DNA of 64,000 nt, taken from CAVSVP01 sp963731125. Its GTDB lineage: Bacteria; Pseudomonadota; Gammaproteobacteria; Competibacterales; Competibacteraceae. The translations under genes were made by a program, and so were the position numbers. Where the stretch lies: positions 372,001-436,000 of the forward strand of contig CAVSVP010000007.1 in the NCBI GenBank assembly GCA_963731125.1, written 5' to 3'. Of the stretch, positions 16,834 through 26,405 are shown in pieces. The notes beneath the pieces are model-generated. The model had not been told where the DNA came from. It searched no databases and was given only the letters and a program-made list of their open reading frames with translations. Numbering within the stretch: position 1 is the stretch's first letter; each line of letters opens with the position of its first letter.

Positions 16834-17301
16834 TTAGGAATGTTTGGTCACTTCAGCCGCTTTGCTCACACCGCTGCCTAACAGGTTGACGGGCAAGGGC
16901 GGGCGACTCATTTCCCATAAGCTGATATTGTTTAGGGCCTGGCGTATGGCGCTGTTGATGCGGTGCCAGTGACCACTTACCGTACAATGGCTTTCATGCA
17001 TACAAGCGTGCAATGTCTCGGCGCTACATTCAGTAATGGCAATGGGCCCCTCTAGCGCGTCGATGATATCGGCCGCTGATATTGCTTTGGATGAGCGGGC
17101 CAAATTATAGCCCCCTTGAGCTCCGCGCTGTGAAGTCAGCAGACCCGCCTTGGCCAGCGCCTTGAGAATCTTGCTAACCATAGGCAGCGGCAACTGGTGC
17201 TGTTTTGCTAGTGCCGCAGCGCTGTAAGGAGGATTGTCATCTCTTACCATACTGGTCATTAGCACGATGCCGTAATCGGTTTCCCGCGTTATTCGGATCA
17301 T
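16834..17301 (-). CDS. Rrf2-family SUF operon regulator
   Basis: 155 aa from the ATG at 17301, preferred because AGGA is 8 nt upstream and because Rrf2 proteins begin MIRITRETDYG-like. Winged helix-turn-helix (residues 1-80, with KHQLPLPMVSKILKALAKAGL as recognition region) and a C-terminal cluster of three Cys (ECSAETLHACMHESHC, about 98-113) likely to bind an Fe-S cluster. The pattern fits the gammaproteobacterial SUF-system regulator family (TIGR02944). Being first in the operon it probably senses cluster status and autoregulates suf transcription. Confidence 0.9.
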   Translation of the reverse strand: MIRITRETDYGIVLMTSMVRDDNPPYSAAALAKQHQLPLPMVSKILKALAKAGLLTSQRGAQGGYNLARSSKAISAADIIDALEGPIAITECSAETLHACMHESHCTVSGHWHRINSAIRQALNNISLWEMSRPPLPVNLLGSGVSKAAEVTKHS

Positions 17302-17333
17302 GTAGCTCATCCTGCCGGTGAATCTGTACCATA

Positions 17334-17363
17334 TTAGTACTATATGAGCCATAATAGTTCCAA
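17334..17363 (-). promoter_or_regulatory. Candidate promoter/operator of the suf operon
   Basis: Minus strand TTGGAA (17363-17358), 18-nt spacer, TACTAA (17339-17334), 33 nt upstream of the regulator start. The spacer end and -10 box include a partly palindromic TATAGTACTAATA, a plausible site for an Rrf2 dimer. Prediction only. Confidence 0.4.
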
Positions 17364-17648
17364 ATCTCTTGTTTGGGAAGTACATAATGCGAGTTGATCG
17401 CAAAAAGTGATGAATCAGGGACAGATGGACTATCGTTTCGTGTTGGCTATCAGCTATTTTGAGGAAGCAAGCGTGACCTAGCTTTAGCCATTGCGGCCAG
17501 CTTATGCGCTGTTTATGAGTCAATAGGTCAAAGACATATTGCTGATCTGGAGACGACAAACAACAGCATCGATAGGAATTGCGGTGGCTCCCATAAAAAC
17601 GCCATCTTCTCTAGAAGATTACACATCGCTTCGAAAAATTTTCTCCCT

Positions 17649-18318
17649 CTACTCAACAAAATCTTTAATGAAAGCCGTAATAAATTTTTCCGCCGCATAT
17701 CTGTTATGGACAACATCCCATAGCCCCTTGGCTAAGGGCATGGCAATATGTAGTTTTTCGGCGATATAAAGAATAACTTTCAGTGTATTGTAACCTTCTG
17801 GAAATAATCCCATTCTATTCTTAATTTCTGCCAGAGAAAGACCCTGTGCCAGCAGTTCACCCAAACGCCTGTTATGACTGTGCTCGCTAAGCGAGGTAGC
17901 CAATAAATCTCCAATGCCGGATAGATACAGAAAAGTTTCGAGTTTTGCTCCCATACCTACCCCTATCCGGGTAATCTCTTCAAGGGCAATGGTTAGGTAA
18001 ACAGCCCGGAAATCAACGCTTCTAATGCCTCTGCCATCAAACAACCCCAAACCAATGGCATAAATGTTTTTCAATATGCCGCCTAATTCCACCCCGATCT
18101 CGTCCTCCGAGAAGCGGACTCGGAAATAGTCGTTATCGAGAATATGCGATACATTGAGTAAATCGTTTCTGTTATTGCCGGCAATTACCACTACTGTAGG
18201 CATCCGCTGGGAAAATTCGTTTGCGATAGAGGGACCGGAAAGCATGACTTTTGGGTTTTGTGGAAACAAAACCGAAATGGTTTGAAACGACGTTAAACCG
18301 GTTTCTTTGTCGATCCCC
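17649..18318 (-). pseudogene. gpsA: gpsA fragment 3 (C-terminal part)
   Basis: C-terminal two thirds of NAD(P)-dependent glycerol-3-phosphate dehydrogenase, which makes sn-glycerol-3-phosphate for phospholipids. Contains VMLSGPSIANEFSQRMPT, the catalytic region GGILKNIYAIGLGLFDG (Lys in LKN), and SGIGDLLATSLSEHSHNRRLG. It is cut at 18318 by ISc. When ISc and ISd are removed with one target copy each, fragments 22098-21871, 20202-20109 and 18310-17649 join in frame to 984 nt (327 aa plus stop), the normal GpsA length. No other lesion is seen. Confidence 0.93.
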
Positions 18319-20108
18319 CAGCGATTCAGAGCTTTGATAAAAAATCACTAAGTTCAATGCATTAAGGGATAGCTTAAAAAATATTTTTCCGGCTATTTGG
18401 TGCTGCTGTTAGGGGGCTCATTTGAGGCGTTGAAGACGGTATCATGGAGCTTTTTGTGCATCAGGAGGCCCCATGAAGAAGCGCACCCACGCTTGCCTTC
18501 AACGCCAGCACCAGAAGAAAACACGACACCAAGCTCGCCGTCAAGCGAAAAAGCGCTTCACCGCTCCACCCCAGAGCCGAGGCGAAGCGATGGTGTGTGA
18601 GTTGTTCAAGACGATCCACCATTTTTTCCCAGACTTGTTCGAACAACTACGTCAAATCGAAGACTGCCGGCATCGATCGGACTATGCACTGAGCGAGATC
18701 CTGATGGCCGCCATCGCCCTGTTCATGTTTCAGCAGGGCTCGCGAAATGCGTTCAACAACCTGCGTCAGGAGGCGAAGTTCGCGAAGCATTACCGCCGCC
18801 TGTTCAAGTTGCGGTTGCCACACCTGGACACGGTGCACCGGGTGCTGTGTCGGTTGCCCAATGAGGCGCTGGAGCGGCTCAAGCAGTGGCTGGTGAAAAC
18901 GTTGCTAGAGAAGAAAGTGCTGCACAAGTACCGTCTCTTTGGGAAGTATTTTGTGGTGGCGATCGATGCCACGGGGACACTGAGCTTTGCCGAGCGCCAC
19001 TGTGAGCAGTGTCTGCATCAGACCTCGAGCCAGGGCAAGACGACGGACTTCCATACGGTGCTGGAAGCGAAGCTGATCACCCCCAACGGTTTTGCGATCT
19101 CGCTGGCCACGGAGTGGATTGCCAATCCACTGACTGAATATGAAAAACAGGACTGCGAGCGCAAGGCGTTCGTGCGTCTGACCGCCAAGCTCAAGCAGCT
19201 CTACCCCCGCCTGTCGATCTGCTTGACCGCCGACGGGCTCTATCCCTACCAGGGCTTTTTCGAGATCTGCCGCACCCATGACTGGGCCTTTATCCTGACC
19301 TTCCAAGACGGTAACCTGCCCAGCGTCTGGGAGGAAGTGCAGGCGTTGCTGCCACGCAGGCCGCACCCGCACCGCCGCGAGCAGCGCCTCCAGGGCCAGC
19401 AGCGGATCGTACAAGACTTTCGCTGGGTCACCGATATTGACTATCACGGCCATCCGCTCCAGTGGCTCGAGGGTATCGAGACGGTCAGTCACCGCGACAG
19501 CGCCACACAAACCGACAGTCGCTTTGTGCACCTGACCCACCTTGAGGTCACCGCCGCCACGGTCGCCGTGCTCAGCCACACCGGGCGCCTGCGCTGGAAG
19601 ATCGAAAATGAAGGCTTCAACACCCAAAAAAACCTCGGCTATGCCCTGCAGCACCAGTATGCGCGCGTCAACTGGCAGGCGGCGAAAAATTATTATCAAT
19701 GCCTGCAGATCGGCCATCTGATCAATCAGTTGAGGGTCCTAAGCACCACCTTCGCGCCACTGTGGCAAGGCAAGACCACCCTCTGTCATCGGTGGCGCAC
19801 GATGATCGCTTTCCTCCTCTACGGTCGGTTGCGCCGCGCCACTCTCGAGGCCTTGACCCAGCGGCGCTTCCAGGTACGCTTCACTTAATTTCCCTAGGAG
19901 ACGCCTGCTCCGCAATTCAGGTCCACCCGTCGACCCACAGGAGACCACCGCACCCTCAACCTCACACAGCTTGATCCTCTCTCTCACTTGTTCAACCCAT
20001 GCCACCCTCAGGGGCAGCAGGGACGAGCAAGGGGCACAGCCAAGTTGCGCCCAGCGTTCGATAACCGCTACCTTGGAACCCAACAGGCGGTGACGCTCTG
20101 AATCGCTG
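18319..20108 (+). mobile_element. IS element ISc (1,790 bp), inserted in gpsA
   Basis: Ends CAGCGATTCAGAGC (18319-) and inverted copy ending at 20108; 8-bp target duplication CGATCCCC at 18311-18318 and 20109-20116. Same family as ISa by end sequence (CAGCRATTC) and transposase. About 220 bp downstream of the transposase gene are non-coding IS sequence. Confidence 0.93.
18473..19888 (+). CDS. DDE transposase of ISc
   Basis: 471 aa. A very basic N-terminus (residues 1-35) may bind DNA. Catalytic candidates: Asp in FVVAIDATGTLSF (about 166), Asp in SICLTADGLYPYQGFF (about 250), and Glu in LRWKIENEGFNTQKNLGYALQHQYA (about 382). A short Cys motif (HCEQCLH) follows the first Asp, as in the ISa transposase. 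AGGAGG is 5 nt before the ATG. It appears intact, transcribed against gpsA. Confidence 0.88.
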   Translation: MKKRTHACLQRQHQKKTRHQARRQAKKRFTAPPQSRGEAMVCELFKTIHHFFPDLFEQLRQIEDCRHRSDYALSEILMAAIALFMFQQGSRNAFNNLRQEAKFAKHYRRLFKLRLPHLDTVHRVLCRLPNEALERLKQWLVKTLLEKKVLHKYRLFGKYFVVAIDATGTLSFAERHCEQCLHQTSSQGKTTDFHTVLEAKLITPNGFAISLATEWIANPLTEYEKQDCERKAFVRLTAKLKQLYPRLSICLTADGLYPYQGFFEICRTHDWAFILTFQDGNLPSVWEEVQALLPRRPHPHRREQRLQGQQRIVQDFRWVTDIDYHGHPLQWLEGIETVSHRDSATQTDSRFVHLTHLEVTAATVAVLSHTGRLRWKIENEGFNTQKNLGYALQHQYARVNWQAAKNYYQCLQIGHLINQLRVLSTTFAPLWQGKTTLCHRWRTMIAFLLYGRLRRATLEALTQRRFQVRFT

Positions 20109-20207
20109 CGATCCCCTTTGCTAGATTGACTAGCGTAGTATGGTGATGCACTGTGTCACGCTGGGATTGTAAGACTGGTTTTACAAAAACGGATGGAATT
20201 GTAATAA
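20109..20207 (-). pseudogene. gpsA: gpsA fragment 2 (middle part)
   Basis: 99-bp remnant between the two ISs. Reads ITIPSVFVKPVLQSQRDTV then HHHTTLVNLAKGI, matching the GpsA segment between the dinucleotide-binding fold and the KGI(D) motif. Joined across ISc it becomes NLAKGIDKETGLTSFQ, the expected family sequence. Flanked by the ISc (20109-20116) and ISd (20203-20207) target copies. Confidence 0.92.
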
Positions 20208-21870
20208 ACTCGTCAGTCATAACTTCTCTGTCTGAACATCGAGCAAAACTAACCGCGGCCGATCGTTGAATCAGCCGGTGAAACACTACGCCACCCTGTG
20301 ATTTCAGCGATGATTCATGCTGCTTGGCGATCATCGTTAGGCGCATCCTCCTCGACGCCCACGAAGTAGCGGCGTATCTTCGCGATACGGCTGTTTGGCG
20401 GGAGATGGAGAAGTTGTTTGAGCACGAGAGGGGCCAACCCTTGTCGGACGGTGTTTTCCGAGGGCAGCTCGCGTGAGCGGGTGCGCAGATAGAGCGCGTG
20501 GTGTTGCCAGACCTCGGTACCGAAACGAAGCGCGATGAGCTGCAACAGTCCGAGCGCGATGGCGGCACACAGGACGAAGCTTTCCTAAGCTTGCCAACAG
20601 GCCTCGACAGTGGGGAGGTGCTCGGGGCGTGGGATCTTCAACTTCCGATTGGCCGTGGGGCGGCGGGAGTGACGGGGCAGTTGCTTGGTCCAGAAATGGA
20701 AACGAAAGGCACCGAGGATGTTTTTCATCATCGAAAACAGGGTTTCTATGCGGGTCCGGCTGCCATACAGCTCGATGGCGGTGGTCGCTGAGAGCGTCAG
20801 ATCGGAGGACATCAGCACAATCGGGCCGCGGGAGGTGATGGCGAAGATGAACAACAGCCAGTCCCCGAGGGGTTTCCACAGTAACGGAATACGCATCAGT
20901 TGGACCGCTTCGAGCTTACCGTAGACGTGACACTGGACGGTGTGAAACAACTGCGGATGATCGAAACACGCCATCAGATGCACTTTGTCGCCATAGCGTG
21001 GTTGCGGCCCCCGGCGGCCGGGCGGCTTGGGCTCGGCCGGGAAATAGGCTACGTAGTTTTTTTTCGCCCGCGTCAGGATCGTCAGATACGGTTGTTTCAA
21101 AATGAGCGAATACACCGAGCGGGCCAGGCGAAACACCCCGGCGGTGGAGAAGAATGCATCCAACACCAAAAACGCCGGACGGTCGTGACTGACGGCGAAG
21201 CTCAGCGCCATGTGCACCCCCCGCTCCGCCAAGCTCGGACCGGGGCGCGCCGAGCCGGGCTCCCCTTCGCCCCGATGGCAGAAGCCTTGATGGATACGAA
21301 ACGCCAACGGCAAACAAAAACACGCCCTCAGCGAGCCCACCACCAGACCGACCGCGCCCCAACAGTGGCCGCGGAAATAGGAGGGCTTGCGTTGTGTCTC
21401 CGAGGTCTCACGCAGCGATACCACCCCGGGCATTCGCCCTCCGTCCTTGACCACATGGGTATGATCGCCCAACAACACACACCGCCCCTCGACCTCGACC
21501 GTGACCGCCTGGCTCAACACATAGCGCTGCCATGCCGCCAGGAGTTCATCATCGCTATAGGCCGTGGAGCGAAAAAAGTGCAGCAAGCGATGATAGCCCC
21601 GTTCGTCTCCGCGCCAGAACCGACACATCGAGGTCACCCCGATCATCTCCGGGGCGGCCAGAAAACTCAACACCACCGCCGCGAACAGCAGCCAACTGCG
21701 GTGTCGGGAAAAGACACTTTGAAAGCTCTCTAGCGCGTGATATACGTATCTCAGCATGGATTCTCCTTGGGCTACCGAGGTGCTCAAACGCGGGTAGCTC
21801 GAGGGAATTCATGCTGCTTTTGGGCAAGACAAGCAAGGTTTTTCGGTGACAGAACTTATGACTGACGAGT
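20208..21870 (-). mobile_element. IS element ISd (1,663 bp), inserted in gpsA
   Basis: Ends ACTCGTCAGTCATAA (20208-) and its inverted copy ending at 21870; 5-bp target duplication AATAA (20203-20207, 21871-21875). Carries one DDE transposase gene with an in-frame stop codon. Family not assigned. Confidence 0.9.
20315..21757 (-). pseudogene. ISd transposase with in-frame amber codon
   Basis: 480-codon frame from the ATG at 21757 (AAGGAG 6 nt upstream) to a TGA at 20315, interrupted once by TAG at 20587-20585 (codon 391). Before the stop: Asp in CVLLGDHTHVVKDGG, Asp in FLVLDAFFSTAGV, and Glu in YGSRTRIETLFSMMKNILG, the DDE core. After it the same frame continues with SFVLCAAIALGLLQLIALRFG and about 70 further residues of consistent composition. 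All catalytic residues precede the stop, so a truncated protein might fold, but the element is more likely defective unless TAG is read through. Confidence 0.82.
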
Positions 21871-22098
21871 AATAAAGATGATCCGACAACTTTGCATCAC
21901 CATGCTTAAGTCGGTGGTGGCGGTTAACTTGGAGTCTAATTCAATGCCAGGGAGATATTGAGTGTTGGAATGTTGATTATTAATCTCTTCAGCTATCTCA
22001 TGATTATGTTCCCAGCTTATAACGTTGAAGCCATTAGCAGTTATTAAATTACCGATCGCCGTGCCCAAATTACCTAAGCCAATGATACCTATACGCAT
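21871..22098 (-). pseudogene. gpsA: gpsA fragment 1 (N-terminal part)
   Basis: First 76 codons of glycerol-3-phosphate dehydrogenase: Rossmann motif IGIIGLGNLGTAIG, then HNHEIAEEINNQHSNTQYLPG and CRIIFI before ISd cuts the frame. A stop codon now arises inside the IS end, so only a short N-terminal peptide could be made. See the C-terminal fragment for the reconstruction. Confidence 0.93.
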
Positions 22099-22216
22099 AG
22101 TTTCACCATTCTCCCGTGCCCAATTCGGTAACTGATCCTAATAGTCAAAATAGTCAAGTCATCAAGTTGACTGACTTGCCGCACTTTTACCAGCGTAGAA
22201 TACGTTGTGATATTAC

Positions 22217-23764
22217 CTTGACAATGTCACATTAGCTTCACGTCGGGCCGGTGTGGGCTCTTTTCTCAAGCCGTTGTTTTTTAAGCTTACTTTTTCGTGA
22301 TCGTGTGCGATTGAGCAAATGCTCGACAACCCGCTCCGTGGCTTGTTCTTCGGTCAAGCGTTTCAGGGGCATGACCGCGCGCAATAACTCTCTGACATTG
22401 GCCACCGACAGGGCCGGTAGGACATCCGTTTCCAGTGCTTTGAGCAACGCCGGATCACGCGGATGAGCCTGTGCCCAGTCAATTTGGGTTTGGGCAATGA
22501 ACCAGGACGCGAGCACCGTCAAGGCGAGATGATGGTTCCACGCGCGGTACTTCTGTGCTTGCAACTCATCCCAGCCCAGCTCGGACTTCGCATCCTGGTT
22601 GGCGCGTTCGATGAAGTAGCGCTGGCACTTCCACCACGCCAGTTGTGCCAACGGCGTATCCGCGGCGGCATTACACAGCGCATAGCTGACGCGGTCGGTG
22701 GCCTCTTCGCGCATCACCAGCCACTCTTCCACGGCGTGGCCGTCATAGACGGTCCAGACGCGGCGAGCGGCAAAGCGTTCCTGCAGCTCACCCCGTTCGG
22801 TTGCCCGAACCTGAAGCTGCTGCCAGTCCATGGCCTCACGTAGGCTATCCGCGCGTACCGGTTCCCCCGCGAGCACCTGTACCCGTGTCGGCTGTCTTCC
22901 TCGCTTACCGTGGCGTGCCGGCAGGCCGAGCGTCGGCTTTTCCAGGTACACCGCGGTATCGGCCGGTATCTCGGCCATATACCGCCGGTTTGCCTGTCGC
23001 ACCTGGGCCCGCAGCCAGCCACTGCGTCCGTACAGGCTATCAAAGCCGACGATCTCGAACGCCAGACCGCCCGCGATAACCTCGGCAATCCCGTCCCAGG
23101 CCAATTCCACCTTGGTTTTGAAGCGCAGCGACTCCGGAATGCCTAGTCGCTGACGCCGCTTCTGGTAGCTGGCCTCAAACCACGCTTCCGGCAGAAACAG
23201 CTTGCCCGTGAGCCAGGTCCAAAACCCCGATGCGACCGTGAGGTTCACATAACTCAACAACACCCCCACTTGGCTCGTCTCGACTTTGCCACACCGGCCG
23301 TTATATTGTTTGGCCGCTCCCGCACTGGCATCGCTCGCCTTCTCCTCGGCGCTTTCGTCTACCAACAACACCCCGCCACGGGTCAGCTCCGGCGTGGCTT
23401 TCACTTCCTCTTGTACCTGCCGGTAAACCGCCTCGGCTGACCAGGGAGAATGGCTCATGAAGTGCTGCAGGTTTTGCCCTTCGACACCCGTCTCGCGGCC
23501 TATTCCGCTATAGTGTCGGTGTTTCTCCATGCGCAGCAGCCCGCTCAGGTAATGCCGTGCATAAGCACTGCCGTCTCGGGTTTGGGTCTTGAAACAGCTC
23601 CGGTAGCGATCCCAACACTCATGCAGCCGCTGCCCCAACGTGTGGATCGCTTCGGGCACAAGACCCCACCGACACCCCAACTCTTTTTTGTCATCATCGC
23701 TTTTCTACAAAAAATCATTATGATACAAACTCACTAGGCAGTTGGGTAATGTGACATTGTCAAG
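22217..23764 (-). mobile_element. IS701-family element, copy 1
   Basis: 1,548 bp; ends CTTGACAATGTCACATTA; 4-bp target duplication TTAC (22213-22216, 23765-23768). A second copy of identical length lies in opposite orientation at 49831-51378. Confidence 0.93.
22238..23680 (-). CDS. IS701-family transposase, copy 1
   Basis: 480 aa from TTG. Family features: GQNLQHFMSHSPWSAEAVYRQVQ, first catalytic Asp in VLLVDESAEEKASD, SAGAAKQYNGRCGKVETSQVGV, second Asp in FEIVGFDSLYGRSGWL, and Glu in RYFIERANQDAKSELGWDE. No earlier start is possible because a TAG stands a few codons upstream in frame. It differs from copy 2 at scattered positions (roughly 95% identical by eye). Intact; it reads away from argS, and its right end lies about 85 bp upstream of that gene. 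Confidence 0.92.
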   Translation of the reverse strand: MGCRWGLVPEAIHTLGQRLHECWDRYRSCFKTQTRDGSAYARHYLSGLLRMEKHRHYSGIGRETGVEGQNLQHFMSHSPWSAEAVYRQVQEEVKATPELTRGGVLLVDESAEEKASDASAGAAKQYNGRCGKVETSQVGVLLSYVNLTVASGFWTWLTGKLFLPEAWFEASYQKRRQRLGIPESLRFKTKVELAWDGIAEVIAGGLAFEIVGFDSLYGRSGWLRAQVRQANRRYMAEIPADTAVYLEKPTLGLPARHGKRGRQPTRVQVLAGEPVRADSLREAMDWQQLQVRATERGELQERFAARRVWTVYDGHAVEEWLVMREEATDRVSYALCNAAADTPLAQLAWWKCQRYFIERANQDAKSELGWDELQAQKYRAWNHHLALTVLASWFIAQTQIDWAQAHPRDPALLKALETDVLPALSVANVRELLRAVMPLKRLTEEQATERVVEHLLNRTRSRKSKLKKQRLEKRAHTGPT

Positions 23765-23849
23765 TTACGCATCTTTCCCTAATACCTCGATGGATCTCCA
23801 GGTTACAATAAACTTTTATCGTCAAAAAACCGCTGGTAGAGGAATTCCA

Positions 23850-25610
23850 TTGAAAACCCATTTGCAGCAACTTCTCAATCAGGTCTTACAGCAGTTGCAA
23901 CAAAGCGGGCAGCTTCCTGCCGCACTTACCTCGGAGCCGACCCTGGAACGGACTCGCGATCGGGCTCATGGCGATTTCGCAAGCAACGCTGCTTTGGTAC
24001 TCGCTAAGGCGGCCCGGTGTAAGCCTCGAGACTTAGCAAAAATGATCGTCGCTGCCCTACCGACCTCAGAGTCGATTGCCCGAGTAGAGATTGCCGGACC
24101 AGGTTTTATCAATTTCTTTCTTACGCCTGCTGCTTACCAGGAAGTGGTCGCTGAGATTCTGGCTGCGGGTGAAGCTTTTGGCCGCACCACCATGGGTGGC
24201 GGTAAGCGCGTGCAAGTGGAATTTGTCTCCGCCAATCCCACCGGTCCATTGCACGTAGGTCACGGTCGCGGTGCCGCCTTTGGAGCCACGGTGGCAAATC
24301 TACTAGACGCTTTAGGTTTTCACGTGCATCGGGAGTATTATGTCAACGATGCCGGCCGCCAGATGAATATCTTGGCTGCAAGCGTCTGGTTACGTTACCT
24401 CGAACTCTGCGGTGAAGTTGTCCCTTTTCCTGTTAATGGTTATAAGGGTCACTACGTACGCGATATTGCTCAAACTCTTTATGATATACACGGCGACGCC
24501 TATCTAGTTCCCGCTGCTGAGGTCACGACTGGTTTACCGCCAGACGAATTCCAGGGAGGGGATAAGGAAGTTCATATTGATGCCGTTACCGAACGTATCC
24601 AGACGTTGCTTGGGGATAACCGTTACCGCTATGTGTTTGAGTTGGGATTAAATAACATACTGGATGATATTCGCGCCGATCTTAAAAGTTTTGGTGTCGA
24701 GTATGATGAATGGTATTCCGAGCGTGCTCTTGTGGAACGCGGGGCGGTAAACAGAGCAATCGCAAGGCTTCGGGAAGCGAATCAAGTTTATGAAAAAGAT
24801 GGTGCTTTGTGGTTCTGCGCCAGCGCCTTCGATGATGAAAAGGATCGAGTAGTGCAACGGGAAAATGGCCAGACAACTTATTTTGCTTCGGATATTGCGT
24901 ATCATCTGGAGAAGTTTGAACGAAATTTTGAGTGGATTATCGATGTTTGGGGTGCCGATCATCACGGTTACGTGCCCCGAGTTAAAGCTGCGTTAAAAGC
25001 CTTGGGCTTGGATCCTAGCAAATTGGACGTGTTGCTGGTGCAGTTTGCTATTCTTTACCGAAGTGGTGTACGGGTTCAAATGTCCACCCGCTCTGGCGAA
25101 TTTGTTACCTTACGGGAACTGCGCAAGGAAGTGGGAAACGATGCTGCACGTTTTTTTTATGTCATGCGTAAGAGTGAGCAACATTTGGATTTCGACCTAG
25201 ATTTAGCTAAATCTCAATCCAAGGATAATCCCGTATACTATATTCAGTACGCTCACGCCCGGGTGTGCAGTGTATTAACCAAGCTGAGGGAGAAAGGTTT
25301 GGTTTGGGACGAAGCACTAGGTATCGCTAATCTTATGTTATTAAAAGAGCCTCACGAAGAAACTCTGCTAGTGGCATTGTCTCGTTATTCAGAAGTGTTG
25401 GAAAGCGCTGCTCTAGGTAAAGATCCTCAGCAACTCGCCCACTACCTGAGAGAGCTAGCCAATGCTTTTCATACGTACTATAACGAGCATAGAGTTTTAG
25501 TAGAAAACGCGGATTTACGTAATGCCCGCTTAAACCTAAGCTTAGCAGTTCGACAGGTATTGTATAATGGGCTCAAATTGTTAGGAGTTTCAGCACCGGA
25601 GGAAATGTGA
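23850..25610 (+). CDS. argS: Arginyl-tRNA synthetase
   Basis: 586 aa from the TTG at 23850, chosen because GAGGA stands just upstream and the product then begins KTHLQQLLNQVL like other ArgS. Class I aaRS: N-terminal additional domain (1-110), HIGH motif as HVGH in PTGPLHVGHGRG (about 130), a QMSTRSG segment in place of KMSKS (common in ArgS), and the anticodon-binding DALR domain at the C-terminus (NPVYYIQYAHARVCSV to the end). Charges tRNA-Arg. The IS701 copy sits 85 bp upstream, so the promoter must be very short or IS-derived. Confidence 0.95.
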   Translation: MKTHLQQLLNQVLQQLQQSGQLPAALTSEPTLERTRDRAHGDFASNAALVLAKAARCKPRDLAKMIVAALPTSESIARVEIAGPGFINFFLTPAAYQEVVAEILAAGEAFGRTTMGGGKRVQVEFVSANPTGPLHVGHGRGAAFGATVANLLDALGFHVHREYYVNDAGRQMNILAASVWLRYLELCGEVVPFPVNGYKGHYVRDIAQTLYDIHGDAYLVPAAEVTTGLPPDEFQGGDKEVHIDAVTERIQTLLGDNRYRYVFELGLNNILDDIRADLKSFGVEYDEWYSERALVERGAVNRAIARLREANQVYEKDGALWFCASAFDDEKDRVVQRENGQTTYFASDIAYHLEKFERNFEWIIDVWGADHHGYVPRVKAALKALGLDPSKLDVLLVQFAILYRSGVRVQMSTRSGEFVTLRELRKEVGNDAARFFYVMRKSEQHLDFDLDLAKSQSKDNPVYYIQYAHARVCSVLTKLREKGLVWDEALGIANLMLLKEPHEETLLVALSRYSEVLESAALGKDPQQLAHYLRELANAFHTYYNEHRVLVENADLRNARLNLSLAVRQVLYNGLKLLGVSAPEEM

Positions 25611-26269
25611 ATATCAAACGTGACTACAAACCTAAAACGACATGGAAATCTCGTCAGCGGTTGCGTCTTCACGGCCTGGTGGTAATTACGCTGGTCGTAG
25701 TCGGGTTGCTTGGCAGTTTGCTGGCCTACCTTCGCAGCGATAAGCCGACAGAGGCAGTTCCAGCATTGACGACAGCGAATCCGTCGGAGCATGGAGCAGC
25801 TTCCACAAAAGTTTCGGTATCTCCGCCCAAGCCAAAATACGATTTTTACCAATTATTACCTGAACGAAAGTTAATCATTCCTGAAAACGAATTAAAGCAA
25901 GTCACTAACAAATCAACTCAACGGTCACTTCCGCAGCAGGAAGCCATCAGCAAGGCTGCTTCGCTCGCCATTTCCCCGCCAACGGAATCTGCTACCCAAG
26001 CTACCTCGCCGGTGACCGCATCAGAGGAAACGGTAACTCACTATATTGTGCAAGCAGGTTCCTTTCGTAACCACACCGATGCGGACCGGCGTAAGGCGTC
26101 TATCGCCTTTTTAGGCATTTCGGCCCACATTGAGACCGTGCGAAAAGACGATGGCAGTACACTGCATCGGGTACGCATTGGTCCTGTTAGCGGTGCTAAT
26201 AAGGTCAAAGCATTACGTCAACGTCTTCAGGACAATAATATTCAATCAATCTCTATTAAGACTAACTAA
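25607..26269 (+). CDS. SPOR-domain membrane protein (FtsN-like)
   Basis: 220 aa, GTG start overlapping the argS stop by 4 nt (ATGTGA). Short basic cytoplasmic head, one membrane helix (about 18-38, LHGLVVITLVVVGLLGSLLAYL), a long Pro/Ser/Thr/Ala-rich periplasmic linker, and a C-terminal SPOR domain (about 145-218, HYIVQAGSFRNHTDADRRKASI) that binds denuded septal peptidoglycan. The argS-FtsN-like pair is frequent in gammaproteobacteria; a cell-division role is likely but not proven. Confidence 0.88.
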   Translation: MNIKRDYKPKTTWKSRQRLRLHGLVVITLVVVGLLGSLLAYLRSDKPTEAVPALTTANPSEHGAASTKVSVSPPKPKYDFYQLLPERKLIIPENELKQVTNKSTQRSLPQQEAISKAASLAISPPTESATQATSPVTASEETVTHYIVQAGSFRNHTDADRRKASIAFLGISAHIETVRKDDGSTLHRVRIGPVSGANKVKALRQRLQDNNIQSISIKTN

Positions 26270-26405
26270 AATGCTTTAGTTTTTGGTATAGAAAGTCTCG
26301 GCAATTCGAAGGAGCTTGACAGTAGCTTTAATTAACCGTTGCGGATAAAGAGAAAGTCAATTGCTCTGCAAAAGGACAAGGATAAGGACTAAGGAATTAA
26401 TATAT

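Noticed and set aside
20205..20323. Direct repeat ATTCATGCTGCTT (about 20311 and 21807) as target duplication of ISd
   Set aside because: The true ends are the inverted ACTCGTCAGTCATAA copies at 20208 and 21870 with AATAA duplications, which restore gpsA exactly; the direct repeat lies inside the element.
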